This document shows, piece after piece, positions 26,065 to 36,542 of a DNA stretch of 64,000 bases. Each line of letters opens with the position of its first letter. Positions within the stretch are counted from its first letter, which is position 1. Below the pieces are notes generated by a model. That model was not told the DNA's origin, did not search any database, and saw only the letters and a program-made list of their open reading frames with translations. A program made the translations under genes and the position numbers. This stretch comes from Bifidobacterium pullorum subsp. saeculare (GTDB taxonomy: Bacteria; Actinomycetota; Actinomycetes; Actinomycetales; Bifidobacteriaceae): positions 124,001-188,000 of the forward strand of contig NZ_JACLYU010000003.1 in NCBI RefSeq assembly GCF_016899725.1, read 5' to 3'.

Positions 26065-28131
26065 ATGGGCGGGATGGACATCCTGGTGCTGGCGTTGTTG
26101 GTGTTGATCGCCGTGTTGATCTCCTCCGTGCTCAGTCAGTTCCTGCCCAAGATCTCCACCCCCCTGGTGCAGATCGCGCTGGGAGTGGCCTGGTATTTCA
26201 CGCCGTTCCTGCCGAACATCCAGCTCAACCCCGACCTGTTCATGGCGCTGTTCATCGCGCCGCTGTTCTACATGGAGTCGCGCAACATGAACCGCGCGGT
26301 GCTGGCGCGCGACGTCAAGCTCTCGCTGTCCCTGGCGGTGGGCCTGGTCATGGTCTCCATGTTCACGGCCGGCTTCGCTCTGCACGCGCTGTGGCCGGCG
26401 GTCACGCTGGTCATCGCCTTCGCTGTGGGCGCCATCCTCTCGCCCACGGACGCGGTGTCGGTGGCGCAGCTGGGCGAGCAGGTGGAGCTCACGGAACGCC
26501 AGCGCTCCATCCTGCAGTCGGAGAGCCTGCTCAACGACCCGGTGTCCATCGTCGGCTTCTCCACCGCCATGCTGGCGCTCGGGTCGGGCGAGTTCTCCCC
26601 CGTCGACTTCACGGCGGGCGTCATCTTCAACTTCGTGATGGGCACGCTCATCGGCGCCGTCGTCGGCCTGCTGTTCGACTGGCTGGTGATGGCGATGCGC
26701 CGGCGTGGGCTGGAGAACACCACCAACCGCATCATGATGGAGATCTTCCTGCCGTTCGGCGCCTACGTGATCGCCGAGCACTGCGGCGTCTCCGGCCTGC
26801 TGGCCGTCGTGGCCGCCGGCCTGGTCATCACCTTCCCGAACCGCGGCGTGGGCGGCGACATCGCGCGCACGAACCTCGTGTCGAACTCGGTGTGGGAGTT
26901 CCTCGACTTCACGCTCAACGGCTCCGTGTTCGTGCTGCTCGGCGTGGAGCTGCCGATCGCGATGCGCGCCAGCTACGAGCACCATCAGGTGAGCATGTGG
27001 CTGCTCGTGGGCGCGGTGGCGATGCTCACCGCGATCATGCTGGCGCTGCGCTTCGTGTGGTGCTACATCATGCTCAAGTTCACGCGCGACGAGAAGACGC
27101 ATCTGCGCCGGGCGATGACCCGCGCCCGCTGGCATTCGGTGTGGGTGATGACCTTCGGAGGCCCGAAGGGCGCGATCTCGCTGGCCATGGCGCTGACCAT
27201 CCCCTATTCGGTGGACGACGCCAGCGGCCTGCCCATCCGCAGCTCGCTGCTGTTCATCGTCTCCGGGTTCATCATCGTCTCGCTGCTTATGACGAACATC
27301 GCGCTGCCGCTGCTCTCCCCCAAGTCGCAGGCCTCCACCGGCGCCGAGTTCGCCAAGAAGAACACGGAGATGCTCAGGCGCACCATCGCCCGGATCGCGG
27401 AGATGGACAGTCCGCAGAACCATTCGGCCGTGAGCATGGTGATGCGCTCGTACAACGACCGCATCGAACGCCAGCGGCGCGCGGTGCCGGACGAGGAGCT
27501 CCGGGAGCGCCACCATCTGCGCATCACGACGTTGGAATGGGAGAGCGAATGGCTCCGCGCGCATCTGGGCGAGCTGCACGAGCGGCTGGAGCATGGCGCG
27601 GACATCGCCGAGGAGGAGGATGCCACGCATTGGATGCTCGACCATGTGGAGGAGGCGTTGCAGAAGCTCGACGTGGAGGAGAGCGCCGGACGCGGTCTGG
27701 GCTTCCGTCTGGCCGGGATGCGCCGCCACTTCATGCCGACGCTGCGGCGCGTGTGGTCGGGCATCGCCCGGCGCGCGCCGCTGCTGGAGGCCACGCGTTC
27801 GGAGGCGCTGCAGCAAGTGCAGGTGCCGCTGTACACGGAGATGATCGCCCGGCTGCATCAGGAGATGCAGCGCGGCCGGTACAACGCGGAGACCATCAGC
27901 GGGCTCATGGTCGAATACCGCCGCGCGCTGCGCATGATGCGCGCCCGGATGGACACCATCGTCACCTCCAGCGACCATGCGAGCCAGACCGTCGGCGAGG
28001 TGCGCATGGAGGCGTTGCGCATCGAGCTGGCGACGATCCGCGAGATGGCCGACGCGAACGAGATCTCGAAGGATGACGCGCGCATCATGCGCTCGAACGT
28101 GTATGTGATCCAGGCGGACGCCGTCATGTAG
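26065..28131 (+). CDS. Na+/H+ antiporter, CPA1 family
   Basis: 688 aa. About 12 helices in the first ~420 residues. Conserved blocks: LFMALFIAPLFYMESRNMN, GAILSPTDAVSVAQLG, ILQSESLLNDPVSIVGFSTA (the Asn-Asp ion-binding pair), and MTFGGPKGAISLAMALTIP. A long charged cytosolic tail (~430-688) with coiled-coil character follows (REMADANEISKDDARIMRSN), as in NhaP-type exchangers. ATG 26065 follows AAGGAAGG by six bases. Confidence 0.92.
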   Translation: MGGMDILVLALLVLIAVLISSVLSQFLPKISTPLVQIALGVAWYFTPFLPNIQLNPDLFMALFIAPLFYMESRNMNRAVLARDVKLSLSLAVGLVMVSMFTAGFALHALWPAVTLVIAFAVGAILSPTDAVSVAQLGEQVELTERQRSILQSESLLNDPVSIVGFSTAMLALGSGEFSPVDFTAGVIFNFVMGTLIGAVVGLLFDWLVMAMRRRGLENTTNRIMMEIFLPFGAYVIAEHCGVSGLLAVVAAGLVITFPNRGVGGDIARTNLVSNSVWEFLDFTLNGSVFVLLGVELPIAMRASYEHHQVSMWLLVGAVAMLTAIMLALRFVWCYIMLKFTRDEKTHLRRAMTRARWHSVWVMTFGGPKGAISLAMALTIPYSVDDASGLPIRSSLLFIVSGFIIVSLLMTNIALPLLSPKSQASTGAEFAKKNTEMLRRTIARIAEMDSPQNHSAVSMVMRSYNDRIERQRRAVPDEELRERHHLRITTLEWESEWLRAHLGELHERLEHGADIAEEEDATHWMLDHVEEALQKLDVEESAGRGLGFRLAGMRRHFMPTLRRVWSGIARRAPLLEATRSEALQQVQVPLYTEMIARLHQEMQRGRYNAETISGLMVEYRRALRMMRARMDTIVTSSDHASQTVGEVRMEALRIELATIREMADANEISKDDARIMRSNVYVIQADAVM

Positions 28132-28158
28132 GGCCGGCCCCGCGGCCCGGGGCCGGCC
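28132..28158. terminator. Hairpin between antiporter gene and glnE
   Basis: GGCCGGCCCC and GGGGCCGGCC flank a 7-base loop, located between two convergent stops. Probable bidirectional terminator. Confidence 0.55.
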
Positions 28159-28164
28159 GCGGGC

Positions 28165-31100
28165 TCACTCACCCCGTCCGTAGAAGAGGCACTCCACCAC
28201 CTCGCGGCAGCGGCGCATGGCCGACAGCAGCTCGTTCTCGAAGCGCTGGCCGCGGTGCGCCTCGTAGCCGAGGTACACGGCCACGCCGCCGAGCGAGTAG
28301 ATGTCGTCGGGGATGATGTCGGCCTGGGCCGCGCGCCCGTTCCACAGGTAGTTGCCGTTGCGCGCGGCGGTGCAGATGCGCCACGCGGCCTCGAGCACGT
28401 CCGCGTCCGCCGGGGCGATGTGGCCGAGACGCTTGAGCTCGAGCAGGGCGGGGATAGTGGAACCGACGCGCAGGGACGGCTCGGCGCCGGCATGCTCGAG
28501 CTGGAGCAGCTGCACGGTCCATTCCACGTCCGACAATCCGCCCTTGCCGAGTTTGAGATGTCGGTCCCGGCGCACGCCGCGCGGCAGACGCTCGGCCTCC
28601 ATGCGGGCTTTGAGCTTGCGGATTTCGCCGAGCTCGGCGTCGGTGAGCGTGGTGAGCGGGTAGCGCAGCGGGTCGGCGACCTGCCCGAGGAAGTCGCCGG
28701 CCAGCTCGGCGTCGCCGGCCGCATGCCGCGCGCGCAGCAGCGCCTGGTGCTCCCAGGTGGAGCACCAGGAGCCGTAGTAGCTCACGCAAGAGTCGTAGGA
28801 GCGCACCAGCGGGCCGTTCTTGCCCTCGGGGCGCAGGTCGAGGTCGAGCTCGATCTTCGGTTCCAGGCTCACCGGCCCCTGCAGGATCTGGCGCAGGTCG
28901 CCGACGACGGCCTTGGCGAAGCGGGCGGCGGTCCCCTCGTCGGCGCCGTCCGTGGCGCGTTGGATGAGGATGGCGTCGGCGTCGGAGCTGAAGTTCACCT
29001 CGCGGCCGCCGTAGCGGCCCATGCCGATGACGGTGATGGCGGCGGGCGCCTCGTCCAGTCCCATCGCCTCCCGCTGGTTGCGCACGGCCCAGGCCAGGGA
29101 GGCGTCGATGACCGCGTCGTACACGTCGGTCATCGCGGCGAGGGCCGTGTGGTCGTCCATCACGCCGGAGAGGCGGGCCAGGCCGATGCGTTCGATCTCG
29201 TGGCGGCGCAAGGCGCGCACGCCGTTCGCGAAGTCGTGCACATTGCCGTCGGTGCGGGCGAGCGTTGCCTGGCATTGGCGGTCGAGGCTGTCGCGGCCGC
29301 GGGCGGCGAGCTGGTCGTCGTCGCCGAGCCACCTGACGGATTCGACGGATTTGGCCAGCGCGTCGGACAGGAACCGGGAGTTGGAGAGCACGTGGCACAG
29401 GCGCTGGGCCGCGGAGGGCGAGTCCCTGAGGAAGCCGAGGTAGTTGCTTTCGGCGCCGAACTCCTCCTCCAGGCGCCGCCAGCCGAGCAGGCCCATGTCC
29501 GGGTTCTGCCCCTCCCCCAGCCATTGGAGCACGGCGGGCAGGATGATGCGGTTGATCTTCGCGGCGCGGGAGACGCCGTTGGTCAGCGCCTGGACGTGGC
29601 GCATCGCGGCGTCGGGATCCTCGAATCCGATGGAGGCGAAGCGGTCGTAGGCGGCCGCGGGGCTCAGCGACACCTCGTCCGCGTCGAGGCCGGCGGAGAT
29701 CGGCAGCATCGGCCGGTAGTAGATGTCGAGGTGGAGGCGGCGCACCTCGCGGCGGGTGGCGTCGTAGCGCTCCACGAGCTCCTCGGGGTGCAGGCCGAAA
29801 GCGCGGGCGAGGCGGCGCAGCTCCTGGTTGCGGCTCAGCTCGTCCACGTCGATGTCACGTTTGCGGTCGAGGCCGCCGCTGTTGGCCTCGGCGCCCAAGT
29901 CGGGGAACAGGTGGGTGCGTTTGAGCGCCCACATCTGCTGGCGGTGCTCGAGCACGCGTTCGAAACGGTAGTCGGCGGCAAGCCGGTCCGCCTGGGGGCG
30001 GGAGACGTAGCCGCCGTCGCGCAGGCGGGTCAGGGCGTCGAGCGTGCCCGCCACGCGCAGCGACGTGTCGGTGCGCCCGTGGACGAGCTGGAGCATCTGC
30101 ACGGTGAACTCCACGTCACGCAGGCCGCCGCGGCCGAGTTTGATCTCCCGGTCCTTCAACGCGGCGGGGATGAGGTCCTCGACGCGCCGGCGCATGCGCT
30201 GGCAGTCGTAGACGAAGTTGTCGCGGGCGGCGGCGCTCCAGACGAAGGGCCGGGTCATGGCCATGTAGTCGGCGCCCAGGGCGGGGTCGCCGGCCACGGG
30301 GCGGGCCTTGAGCAGGGCCTGGAACTCCCAGTTCTCGGCCCACTGCTCGTAGTAGCCGCGGTGCGAGTCGAGGCGGCGCACCAGGGGGCCGTCCTTGCCT
30401 TCGGGCCGCAGTCCCCCGTCGATCTGCCAGAGCGCGGGCTCGGCGCAGCCCATGATCACCGACTGGCAGACGCGTTGGAGCGTGACCGCCATCTTGGTGC
30501 CCACGCGGGTGAGCGTGTCGGTGCCGGTCGCCTCGTCCGCGGGTTCGACCACGTAGATGAGGTCGACGTCGGAGACGTAGTTGAGCTCGCGGGCGCCGAG
30601 CTTGCCCATGCCGATGACGGCGAAGCGCACATGCTCGCTGCCGGCCACCTCGTGCCGGGCGATGGCGAGGGCGCCTTCGAGCGCGGCGTCGGCCAGGTCG
30701 GAGAGCGCGAGGCTGATCTGCGGCTGGATCGCGCAGGGGTCGTCGGCCACGGCGTCGACGGCCATGATGGCGGCGAGCTGGCGGCGGTAGGTGCCGCGCA
30801 GCGCCGTGGTGGCCTCGGCCAGCGGCTTGGTCGCCACGGGGGCGGCGGCGTCGTCCGGGTCGGCGCCGACGGCGCGCAGCACATGGGCGCGGCGCTCGCC
30901 GTGGTCGTAGCGGTGGCTGGCGCAGGCGTCGACGGCGGCGGCCTCCGCCAGGTCGGGGCGGAAACGCATGAGCTTGCCGAGCGTGTCGGAGACGCCGAGC
31001 ACGGTGACCAGCCGCGCCAACGCCCCGTCGTCGGGCAATGTCTCGGCCAGGCTGCGCCCCTGGGAACGGAAAGTGCGCACGATGTCGACCAGGTTGGCCA

Positions 31101-31278
31101 GCGCCGCGTCCGGATCGCAGGCCTTGGCCAGGTCGGTCAGCAGCAGCCGCAGGAAGCCCTGGTCCATGCCGTCGTCGGCGAGGGCGGCGAACGCGGTCCC
31201 GGCCGCGTCGAGGTCCTGCAGGCCGGCGCGGATCAGGTCCATGGCGGAGGGGGCGAAGCGTGTGGTGGGATCCATCAT
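28165..31278 (-). CDS. glnE: Bifunctional glutamine synthetase adenylyltransferase/adenylyl-removing enzyme
   Basis: 1037 aa. Adds or removes AMP on glutamine synthetase in response to nitrogen status. Two nucleotidyltransferase domains: GMGKLGARELNYVSDVDLIYV (first half) and GMGRYGGREVNFSSDADAILI (second half). Each is followed by its helical block (LGRGGLRDVEFTVQMLQLVHG; LGKGGLSDVEWTVQLLQLEH). Length is normal for actinobacterial GlnE. Start at the first ATG of the ATGATG pair; ribosome site is weak (GGATAAGC). Confidence 0.96.
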   Translation of the reverse strand: MMDPTTRFAPSAMDLIRAGLQDLDAAGTAFAALADDGMDQGFLRLLLTDLAKACDPDAALANLVDIVRTFRSQGRSLAETLPDDGALARLVTVLGVSDTLGKLMRFRPDLAEAAAVDACASHRYDHGERRAHVLRAVGADPDDAAAPVATKPLAEATTALRGTYRRQLAAIMAVDAVADDPCAIQPQISLALSDLADAALEGALAIARHEVAGSEHVRFAVIGMGKLGARELNYVSDVDLIYVVEPADEATGTDTLTRVGTKMAVTLQRVCQSVIMGCAEPALWQIDGGLRPEGKDGPLVRRLDSHRGYYEQWAENWEFQALLKARPVAGDPALGADYMAMTRPFVWSAAARDNFVYDCQRMRRRVEDLIPAALKDREIKLGRGGLRDVEFTVQMLQLVHGRTDTSLRVAGTLDALTRLRDGGYVSRPQADRLAADYRFERVLEHRQQMWALKRTHLFPDLGAEANSGGLDRKRDIDVDELSRNQELRRLARAFGLHPEELVERYDATRREVRRLHLDIYYRPMLPISAGLDADEVSLSPAAAYDRFASIGFEDPDAAMRHVQALTNGVSRAAKINRIILPAVLQWLGEGQNPDMGLLGWRRLEEEFGAESNYLGFLRDSPSAAQRLCHVLSNSRFLSDALAKSVESVRWLGDDDQLAARGRDSLDRQCQATLARTDGNVHDFANGVRALRRHEIERIGLARLSGVMDDHTALAAMTDVYDAVIDASLAWAVRNQREAMGLDEAPAAITVIGMGRYGGREVNFSSDADAILIQRATDGADEGTAARFAKAVVGDLRQILQGPVSLEPKIELDLDLRPEGKNGPLVRSYDSCVSYYGSWCSTWEHQALLRARHAAGDAELAGDFLGQVADPLRYPLTTLTDAELGEIRKLKARMEAERLPRGVRRDRHLKLGKGGLSDVEWTVQLLQLEHAGAEPSLRVGSTIPALLELKRLGHIAPADADVLEAAWRICTAARNGNYLWNGRAAQADIIPDDIYSLGGVAVYLGYEAHRGQRFENELLSAMRRCREVVECLFYGRGE

Positions 31279-31314
31279 GCTTATCCAATCTAGCGCACCG
31301 CACGCCGCCTGCGC

Positions 31315-31352
31315 CGCCCCCGCGCCGGATCGCGGATGCCGGCGCGGGCGGG
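31315..31352. terminator. GC-rich hairpin after metF
   Basis: GCCCCCGCGCCGG region pairs with CCGGCGCGGGCGGGGC across a ~10-base loop, just past the metF stop on the minus strand. Imperfect stem, no T run. Confidence 0.45.
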
Positions 31353-31356
31353 GCGC

Positions 31357-32199
31357 TCAGTTGAACAACGGGGCCACGTTGCGCCAGATGTCCCGCGCGA
31401 CGGCGGGGTGGTTCATCGTGTACAGGTGGATCCCGTCGACGCCCTGGGCGACCAGGTCGGCGATCTGCTGGGAGGCGTAGATGACGCCGGCCTCGCGCAG
31501 CGACGCCGCGTCGTCGCCCCATCGTTCCAGCATCGCCTGGACGGGCGCCGGGATGCGCGAGCCGCACCGCGCGCTCATGGTGCGCACGGATTTGGCGTTG
31601 ACCACGGGCATGATGCCGGCCTCGATGGGCACGTCGATGCCGGCGGCGCGCGCCTGGCCGAGGAAGGCCATGAAGTCGGCGTCGTCGTAGAAGAGCTGGG
31701 AGATGAGGTGGCTGACGCCGGCGTCCACCTTGCGCCGGAGGTTGCCGATGTCCTCGGCCAGGTCCGCGGCCTCGGGATGCTTCTCCGGGTAGCAGGCGCC
31801 GTAGAGCTTGAGGTCGGGGCGGCGGGCGCGGATGTAGGCGGCGAGGTCGCTGGCGTGCTCGAAGTCGCCGGCGGGCTCCTGGCCTTCGATGGCGTCGCCG
31901 CGCAGGGCGAGCACACCGGCCACCTTGGCCTGTTCGAACAGGTCGAGGGCCTCGTCCACGGCGGCCCGGTCGAGGTACCGGGCCGTCAGGTGGGCGACGG
32001 CGGGAATGCCGTATTCGGCGCGGATGGTGTGCGCGATGCGCGCGGTGGCGGTGCGGTCCTTGGACCTGCCGGTGCCGTAGGTGACGGAGATGAACGCGGG
32101 GCGCAGACCCCGCAGCCCGTCCAGCGTGTCGTAGATGGTGCCCACCGGCGCGTTGCGGCGCGGCGGGAACACCTCCAGCGAGAAGATCGGCGTGGCCAT
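31357..32199 (-). CDS. metF: Methylenetetrahydrofolate reductase
   Basis: 280 aa. FAD enzyme making 5-methyl-THF for methionine synthesis. Motifs: FSLEVFPPR, FISVTYGTGRS, VLALRGDAIEG, YGACYPEKHPEA, LISQLFYDDADF, GIMPVVN. Begins 3 bases after metE ends, with GGAAGTG overlapping the metE 3' end. The pair forms a methyl-transfer operon. Confidence 0.95.
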   Translation of the reverse strand: MATPIFSLEVFPPRRNAPVGTIYDTLDGLRGLRPAFISVTYGTGRSKDRTATARIAHTIRAEYGIPAVAHLTARYLDRAAVDEALDLFEQAKVAGVLALRGDAIEGQEPAGDFEHASDLAAYIRARRPDLKLYGACYPEKHPEAADLAEDIGNLRRKVDAGVSHLISQLFYDDADFMAFLGQARAAGIDVPIEAGIMPVVNAKSVRTMSARCGSRIPAPVQAMLERWGDDAASLREAGVIYASQQIADLVAQGVDGIHLYTMNHPAVARDIWRNVAPLFN

Positions 32200-32202
32200 G
32201 GG

Positions 32203-34518
32203 TCACTTCCGCAGGCGGGCGCGCACGGCCTTGGCGGCGGCGACCATATGCTCGAGGCTTGGCCAGGTCTCGGCCGGGCCGCGGGTCTTCAGGCCGCAGT
32301 CGGGGTTGATCCACACCTTGGCGGGGTCCATCTTGGCGAGGATCTCGTCGATGCGGGCCTCGATCTCGGCCTCGGAGGGGATGCGCGGCGAGTGGATGTC
32401 GTACACGCCGGGGCCGGCCTCGGTCTCGAAGTCGGCGTCATGGATCGCGTCGAGCACCACGAGGTCGCCGCGGGAGGCCTCGAAGGAGATCACGTCCGCG
32501 TCCATCGCGTCGATGTCGCAGATGATGTCGTTGAACTCCGAGTAACACATGTGCGTGTGGATCTGCGTGGTCGGCTTGACGGCCGAGTGCACGAGGCGGA
32601 ACGCGGGGATGGCCCAGTCGAGGTACTTGCTGTGCCAGTCGGACTTGCGCAACGGCAGCTTCTCGCGCAGCGCGGCCTCGTCGATTTGGATGACGCGGAT
32701 GCCGGCCTGCTCCAGGTCGAGCACCTCGTCGCGGATGGCGAGGGCGAGCTGCTGGGTCTGCACCTCGTGGCTGACGTCCTCGCGCGGCCACGACCAGTTG
32801 AGGATCGTCACCGGGCCGGTGAGCATACCCTTCATCACATGGTCGGTGCGGCTCTGCGCGTACGAGGACCAGGCGACGGTGATCGGCTTGGCGCGGGAGA
32901 CGTCGCCCCAGACGATCGGAGGCTTGACGCAGCGCGTGCCGTAGGACTGCACCCAGGCGTTGCGGGTGAACAGGAAGCCGTTGAGGTTCTGGCCGAAGTA
33001 CTCGACCATGTCGTTGCGCTCGAACTCGCCGTGCACGAGCACGTCCAGGCCGATGCGCTCCTGGTGTTTGATGCACTCGTCGATCTGCGCCTTGATGAAG
33101 GCGTCGTACTCGGCCTGGCCGATCTCGCCCTTGCGTAGCTTGGCGCGTTCGGCGCGCACCTCGCGGGTCTGGGGGAAGGAGCCGATCGTGGTGGTGGGCA
33201 GCAGCGGCAGGCCGAGCGCCTCGCGCTGCAGCCGCTGGCGTTCGGCGCGGGCGGGCTGGCGGGTGAAATCGGCGTCCGTGAGGGCGGCGAGGCGGGCGGC
33301 GACGGCGGGGTCGGCGGCCACGCGGGTGCCGTCGAACAGGGCATGGTTGGCCTTGAGCGCCGCGGAGACCTTCTTCTCGTCCTCGGTGGCGTCGGCGAGG
33401 GCGGCGATGTCCGTCAGCTCGCCGAGCTTCTCGACAGCGAAGGCGAAATGCCGCACGACCTCGGGCTCGAGCCCATCCTCGCCCTCGGTGCTGAACGGCA
33501 CGTGGAGCAGGGAGCAGGCGGTGGAGACGGCCACACTGCCGGCGACCTGGCGCACCGCGTCCACCAGGCCGAGGCTGGCGGCGTAGTCGTTGCGCCAGAT
33601 GTTGCGGCCGCCGACCACGCCGGCGAACACCGTGGTGCCGGCGGGCACGCCATGCTCGGAGAGGGCGGCGAGGTTGCCCTCACGGCCCTCCACCAGGTCG
33701 AGGCCGATGCCGTCGAAGCCGAGGAGGGCCACGGTCTCGTAGACGTCGCCGATATGGCCGAAGTAGGTGTTGAGCAGCACCTTGACCGTGCCGGCCTCGG
33801 TGGCGCGGGCGGACAGGATCTTGGAGTACAGGCTCTTGAAGAGCTGCACGTCGCCCGGCTCCTTGTCCAGCACGAGGTACGGCTCGTCGAGCTGCACCCA
33901 GGCGGCGCCGAGGGCGGCGAAGCGCCTGAGCACCTCCGCGTACACGGCGGCGACGGCGTTGACCAGGCCCTTGTCGTAGGCGAGCTCCTGGGCCTCGGGG
34001 TCGCGGGCGAGCTTGAGGAAGGTGTAGGGGCCGATGAGCACCGGCTTGGTCTCGATGCCCAGCGCCTTGGCCTCCTGGTACTCGTCGAAGGGCTTGGTGC
34101 CGTTGAGGCGGATGTCGGCTGCGGCGTCGATCTCCGGCACCAGATAGTGGTAGTTGGTGGTGAACCACTTCTTCATCGGCAGGGCGGTGACGTCGCCCTT
34201 GTCCCCCTGGTAGCCGCGGGCCATCGCGAAGAGCGTCTCCTCGGGCTCGGCGAAGGCGAGGCGCTGGTAGCGCACCGGCACGGCGTTGAGCAGGATGGCC
34301 GTGTCGAGCATCTGGTCGTAGAGGCTGAAGTCGTTGCTCGGGATGAGGTCGATGCCGGCGGCCTGCTGGAGCTTCCAGTGGCGTTCGCGCAGCGCCTTGG
34401 CGGTGGCGCGCACGTCATCGAGCGTGGCGGCGCCCTTCCAATGGGCTTCGATGGTCTTCTTGAGCTCGCGGTCCCGGCCGATGCGCGGGAAACCGGAGAC
34501 GGACGTGATGGCGGACAT
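32203..34518 (-). CDS. metE: Cobalamin-independent methionine synthase
   Basis: 771 aa, full family length. Transfers the methyl of 5-methyl-THF (polyglutamate) to homocysteine. N-terminal [13 protein letters not shown]-terminal barrel with [31 protein letters not shown], zinc-site residues in [13 protein letters not shown] and [12 protein letters not shown] 34518 follows GGGAGGGG. The upstream gap has two AT-rich GGGTATAAG/GGGTTATAAC repeats of unknown role but no SAM riboswitch that I can see. Confidence 0.96.
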   Translation of the reverse strand: MSAITSVSGFPRIGRDRELKKTIEAHWKGAATLDDVRATAKALRERHWKLQQAAGIDLIPSNDFSLYDQMLDTAILLNAVPVRYQRLAFAEPEETLFAMARGYQGDKGDVTALPMKKWFTTNYHYLVPEIDAAADIRLNGTKPFDEYQEAKALGIETKPVLIGPYTFLKLARDPEAQELAYDKGLVNAVAAVYAEVLRRFAALGAAWVQLDEPYLVLDKEPGDVQLFKSLYSKILSARATEAGTVKVLLNTYFGHIGDVYETVALLGFDGIGLDLVEGREGNLAALSEHGVPAGTTVFAGVVGGRNIWRNDYAASLGLVDAVRQVAGSVAVSTACSLLHVPFSTEGEDGLEPEVVRHFAFAVEKLGELTDIAALADATEDEKKVSAALKANHALFDGTRVAADPAVAARLAALTDADFTRQPARAERQRLQREALGLPLLPTTTIGSFPQTREVRAERAKLRKGEIGQAEYDAFIKAQIDECIKHQERIGLDVLVHGEFERNDMVEYFGQNLNGFLFTRNAWVQSYGTRCVKPPIVWGDVSRAKPITVAWSSYAQSRTDHVMKGMLTGPVTILNWSWPREDVSHEVQTQQLALAIRDEVLDLEQAGIRVIQIDEAALREKLPLRKSDWHSKYLDWAIPAFRLVHSAVKPTTQIHTHMCYSEFNDIICDIDAMDADVISFEASRGDLVVLDAIHDADFETEAGPGVYDIHSPRIPSEAEIEARIDEILAKMDPAKVWINPDCGLKTRGPAETWPSLEHMVAAAKAVRARLRK

Positions 34519-34662
34519 GGCCCCTCCCGGTGGATGGTTGCTTGGAATCGTGGCGTTCCCGCGGCCAGCCTATCAAAGGAGCACGTTATAACCCCCATCC
34601 ATTCGGTCTGGGTGTCGCCATAAACGCGGCTTATACCCTGCCGGGTGGCTGTGGCCGCGGCG

Positions 34663-35220
34663 TCAGTCGAAGTCCTTGGCCCGCATCACGGCGATGAGGT
34701 CGGCGTCGCGCACCTGCCAGGAGGCGAAGGGCTTGTCCGAGCCGAACACGACGACGCCCGCCGTGCCGAGCCCCAGGTTGAGCAGGTCCAGCATCGCCGG
34801 ATTGGAGTCCGGGGAGGCGAGCCACTGGCTGGCGATCGAGACGGTGGGCTCGTGGCCGAGCACCAGCATCACGCGCGTCTTCTCCTTGGCGTGGGCGAGC
34901 TCGTCGAACACGGCCTGCACGCCCGCGTCGTACAGGCTCTGGTGGTAGTCGACGGTGGGTTTGTCGCCGAAGGTCTTAAGCATCTTGGCGCAGGTCTGCT
35001 GGGCGCGCGTGGCGGCGGAGCAGACGATGGCGTCCGGCACGAGCTTCATCGCCTTGAGTCCCTTGGCCACGGTCTTCGCCTGCTTGAGGCCCTTGTCCGT
35101 CAGCTCGCGGGCGCGGTCGCCGCCGGCGTTCGACGCCTCCGCCTTCGCATGGCGCATGACGAGCAGGATGTGCTTGTACGCCTTCGTCCGCTTGGTGATC
35201 TTGCCGGGGTTCACGTCCAT
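34663..35220 (-). CDS. Histidine phosphatase family protein (SixA-like)
   Basis: 185 aa. The RHG active-site motif is LLVMRHAKAEAS; GDRARELTDKGLKQA and the second-histidine region VMLVLGHEPTVS follow, all typical of SixA-type phosphohistidine phosphatases. ATG 35220 (MDVNPGK) has GGAG eight bases upstream. Substrate unknown. Its neighbour trmI is on the same strand 100 bases upstream. Confidence 0.85.
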   Translation of the reverse strand: MDVNPGKITKRTKAYKHILLVMRHAKAEASNAGGDRARELTDKGLKQAKTVAKGLKAMKLVPDAIVCSAATRAQQTCAKMLKTFGDKPTVDYHQSLYDAGVQAVFDELAHAKEKTRVMLVLGHEPTVSIASQWLASPDSNPAMLDLLNLGLGTAGVVVFGSDKPFASWQVRDADLIAVMRAKDFD

Positions 35221-35319
35221 GCCGCACGCTCCGTGTCCGCGGGGCACCCGCCGTGGGGCGCCCCGCCGTCCGTTTCCATAGGGTTCCGTATCGCCTCGAT
35301 TATAGGCCCGCGGCGCGCG

Positions 35320-36375
35320 TCAGCCGGCGAGCGCGGCCACCTGCCGGTCGAGGTCGCGCAGCACCTTCCTGAGCTTGCGGTCGGAGATGTCGCGTAGTTC
35401 GAGGTCCTCGAGCTGGGCTTCGCGTTCCTCGGCGGTCAGCTCGTCGACGTCGGTGACGGTGTCCTTGGTGGCACGGTCGCGTTTCTTGAGGGCGTCGAAT
35501 CCTTCGGCCATGGCGCGGGAGACGACGAGGAAGCCGGTGTGGCCGATCATCTGGTGGTCGGGGCGCACGGCCAGTCCCTGTGCCTTCCAGCTGCGTTCGA
35601 GGGTCTCCTGGATCTGTGGTTCCGTCCAGCGGCCGGCCGCGCGCAGCGCCTCGGCGAGGCGGGAAAGCTGCGTGGTGGTGGTCACGTAGCAGATGAGCAC
35701 GCCGCCGGGGGCGATCACGCGGTGCGCCTGTTCGAGCCGGTTCCAGGGGTCGAGCATGTCGAGCACGATGCGGTCGTAGGAGTCGGCGGGCAGCGTGGCG
35801 GCCACCGAGTCGAAGTCTCCGGTCCTCAGGTCCCACCAGGTGGGGCGTTCGCCGTACCATAGGGTGGCGTTGGCTTCGGCCACGCGGGCGAAGTCGGGGC
35901 GCAGCTCGATGGTGGTCAGGGCGCCGTCGGGGCCGACCGCGTCGAGCAGGTTGAGGCTCATGGCGCCGGAGCCGGCGCCGGATTCGAGCACGCGGGCGCC
36001 ACAGCGGATGTCGCCCAGTTGGATGACCTGGGCGATGTCCTTGGGGTACATGATCTGGGCGCCGCGGGGCATGGAGAGCACGTAGTCGGCCATGCGTGGG
36101 CGCATGACGGCGAACTGCCAGCCGCCGATGGCGCGCGCCGCCTTCCAGGGCTTGGCTTGGTCGCGTTCAGGGTGGGTTTGGTTGACCTGGTCCTCGCGTT
36201 TGGCGGTGACGGTGGTGACGACGATGCCCTCGGTGCGACCGATCACCTCGTCGTGCAGGATGAGGCCGTGCTCGGTCTGGGTGGTGCCGCCGGCCACGAG
36301 CTGGTCGGTGATCTTCTTGCCCTTGCGGTCGGTGAACTGCACCTTCTCGCCGGCTTGCAATGGTCCTCGCCTCAT
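35320..36375 (-). CDS. trmI: tRNA (adenine-58-N1) methyltransferase
   Basis: 351 aa. SAM-dependent m1A58 modification of the tRNA T-loop. Shows GPLQAGEKVQFTDRKGKK at the N-terminus, MPRGAQIMYPKDIAQVI, the SAM motif VLESGAGSGAMSLNLLDAV, and IVLDMLDPWN. A C-terminal charged extension (~300-351) is helical. ATG 36375 has AAGGAG seven bases upstream; the longer frame to 36465 has none. Confidence 0.92.
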   Translation of the reverse strand: MRRGPLQAGEKVQFTDRKGKKITDQLVAGGTTQTEHGLILHDEVIGRTEGIVVTTVTAKREDQVNQTHPERDQAKPWKAARAIGGWQFAVMRPRMADYVLSMPRGAQIMYPKDIAQVIQLGDIRCGARVLESGAGSGAMSLNLLDAVGPDGALTTIELRPDFARVAEANATLWYGERPTWWDLRTGDFDSVAATLPADSYDRIVLDMLDPWNRLEQAHRVIAPGGVLICYVTTTTQLSRLAEALRAAGRWTEPQIQETLERSWKAQGLAVRPDHQMIGHTGFLVVSRAMAEGFDALKKRDRATKDTVTDVDELTAEEREAQLEDLELRDISDRKLRKVLRDLDRQVAALAG

Positions 36376-36517
36376 GCGTCTGCTCCTTACCGGCATAACC
36401 TGTATCAGCTTGCCGTCCGCCATTGTGACATATCCGCCGCCCGAATACACGCAGATGACAGACAACTCATCGCCAGACGCAGCTCACCCGGTGTGAGTCC
36501 ACGCCCATACAGACGTC

Positions 36518-36536
36518 CGTACATTTGCCGTACAAT
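36518..36536 (+). promoter_or_regulatory. tacA promoter with tandem CCGTACA repeats
   Basis: CCGTACA occurs at 36518-36524 and again at 36529-36535, one helical turn (11 bases) apart. The second copy includes the -10 TACAAT (36531-36536). +1 would fall near ATG 36543, a leaderless start. The repeats look like a site for the ribbon-helix-helix antitoxin. Confidence 0.5.
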
Positions 36537-36542
36537 ATGGCT

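Noticed and set aside
25840..27978. 712-residue His/Arg-rich minus-strand frame
   Set aside because: Shadow of the Na+/H+ antiporter gene; composition typical of antisense of high-GC coding DNA.
34519..34662. Possible SAM or methionine riboswitch before metE
   Set aside because: The gap is short and shows no conserved stem set; only two AT-rich GGGTATAAG/GGGTTATAAC repeats.
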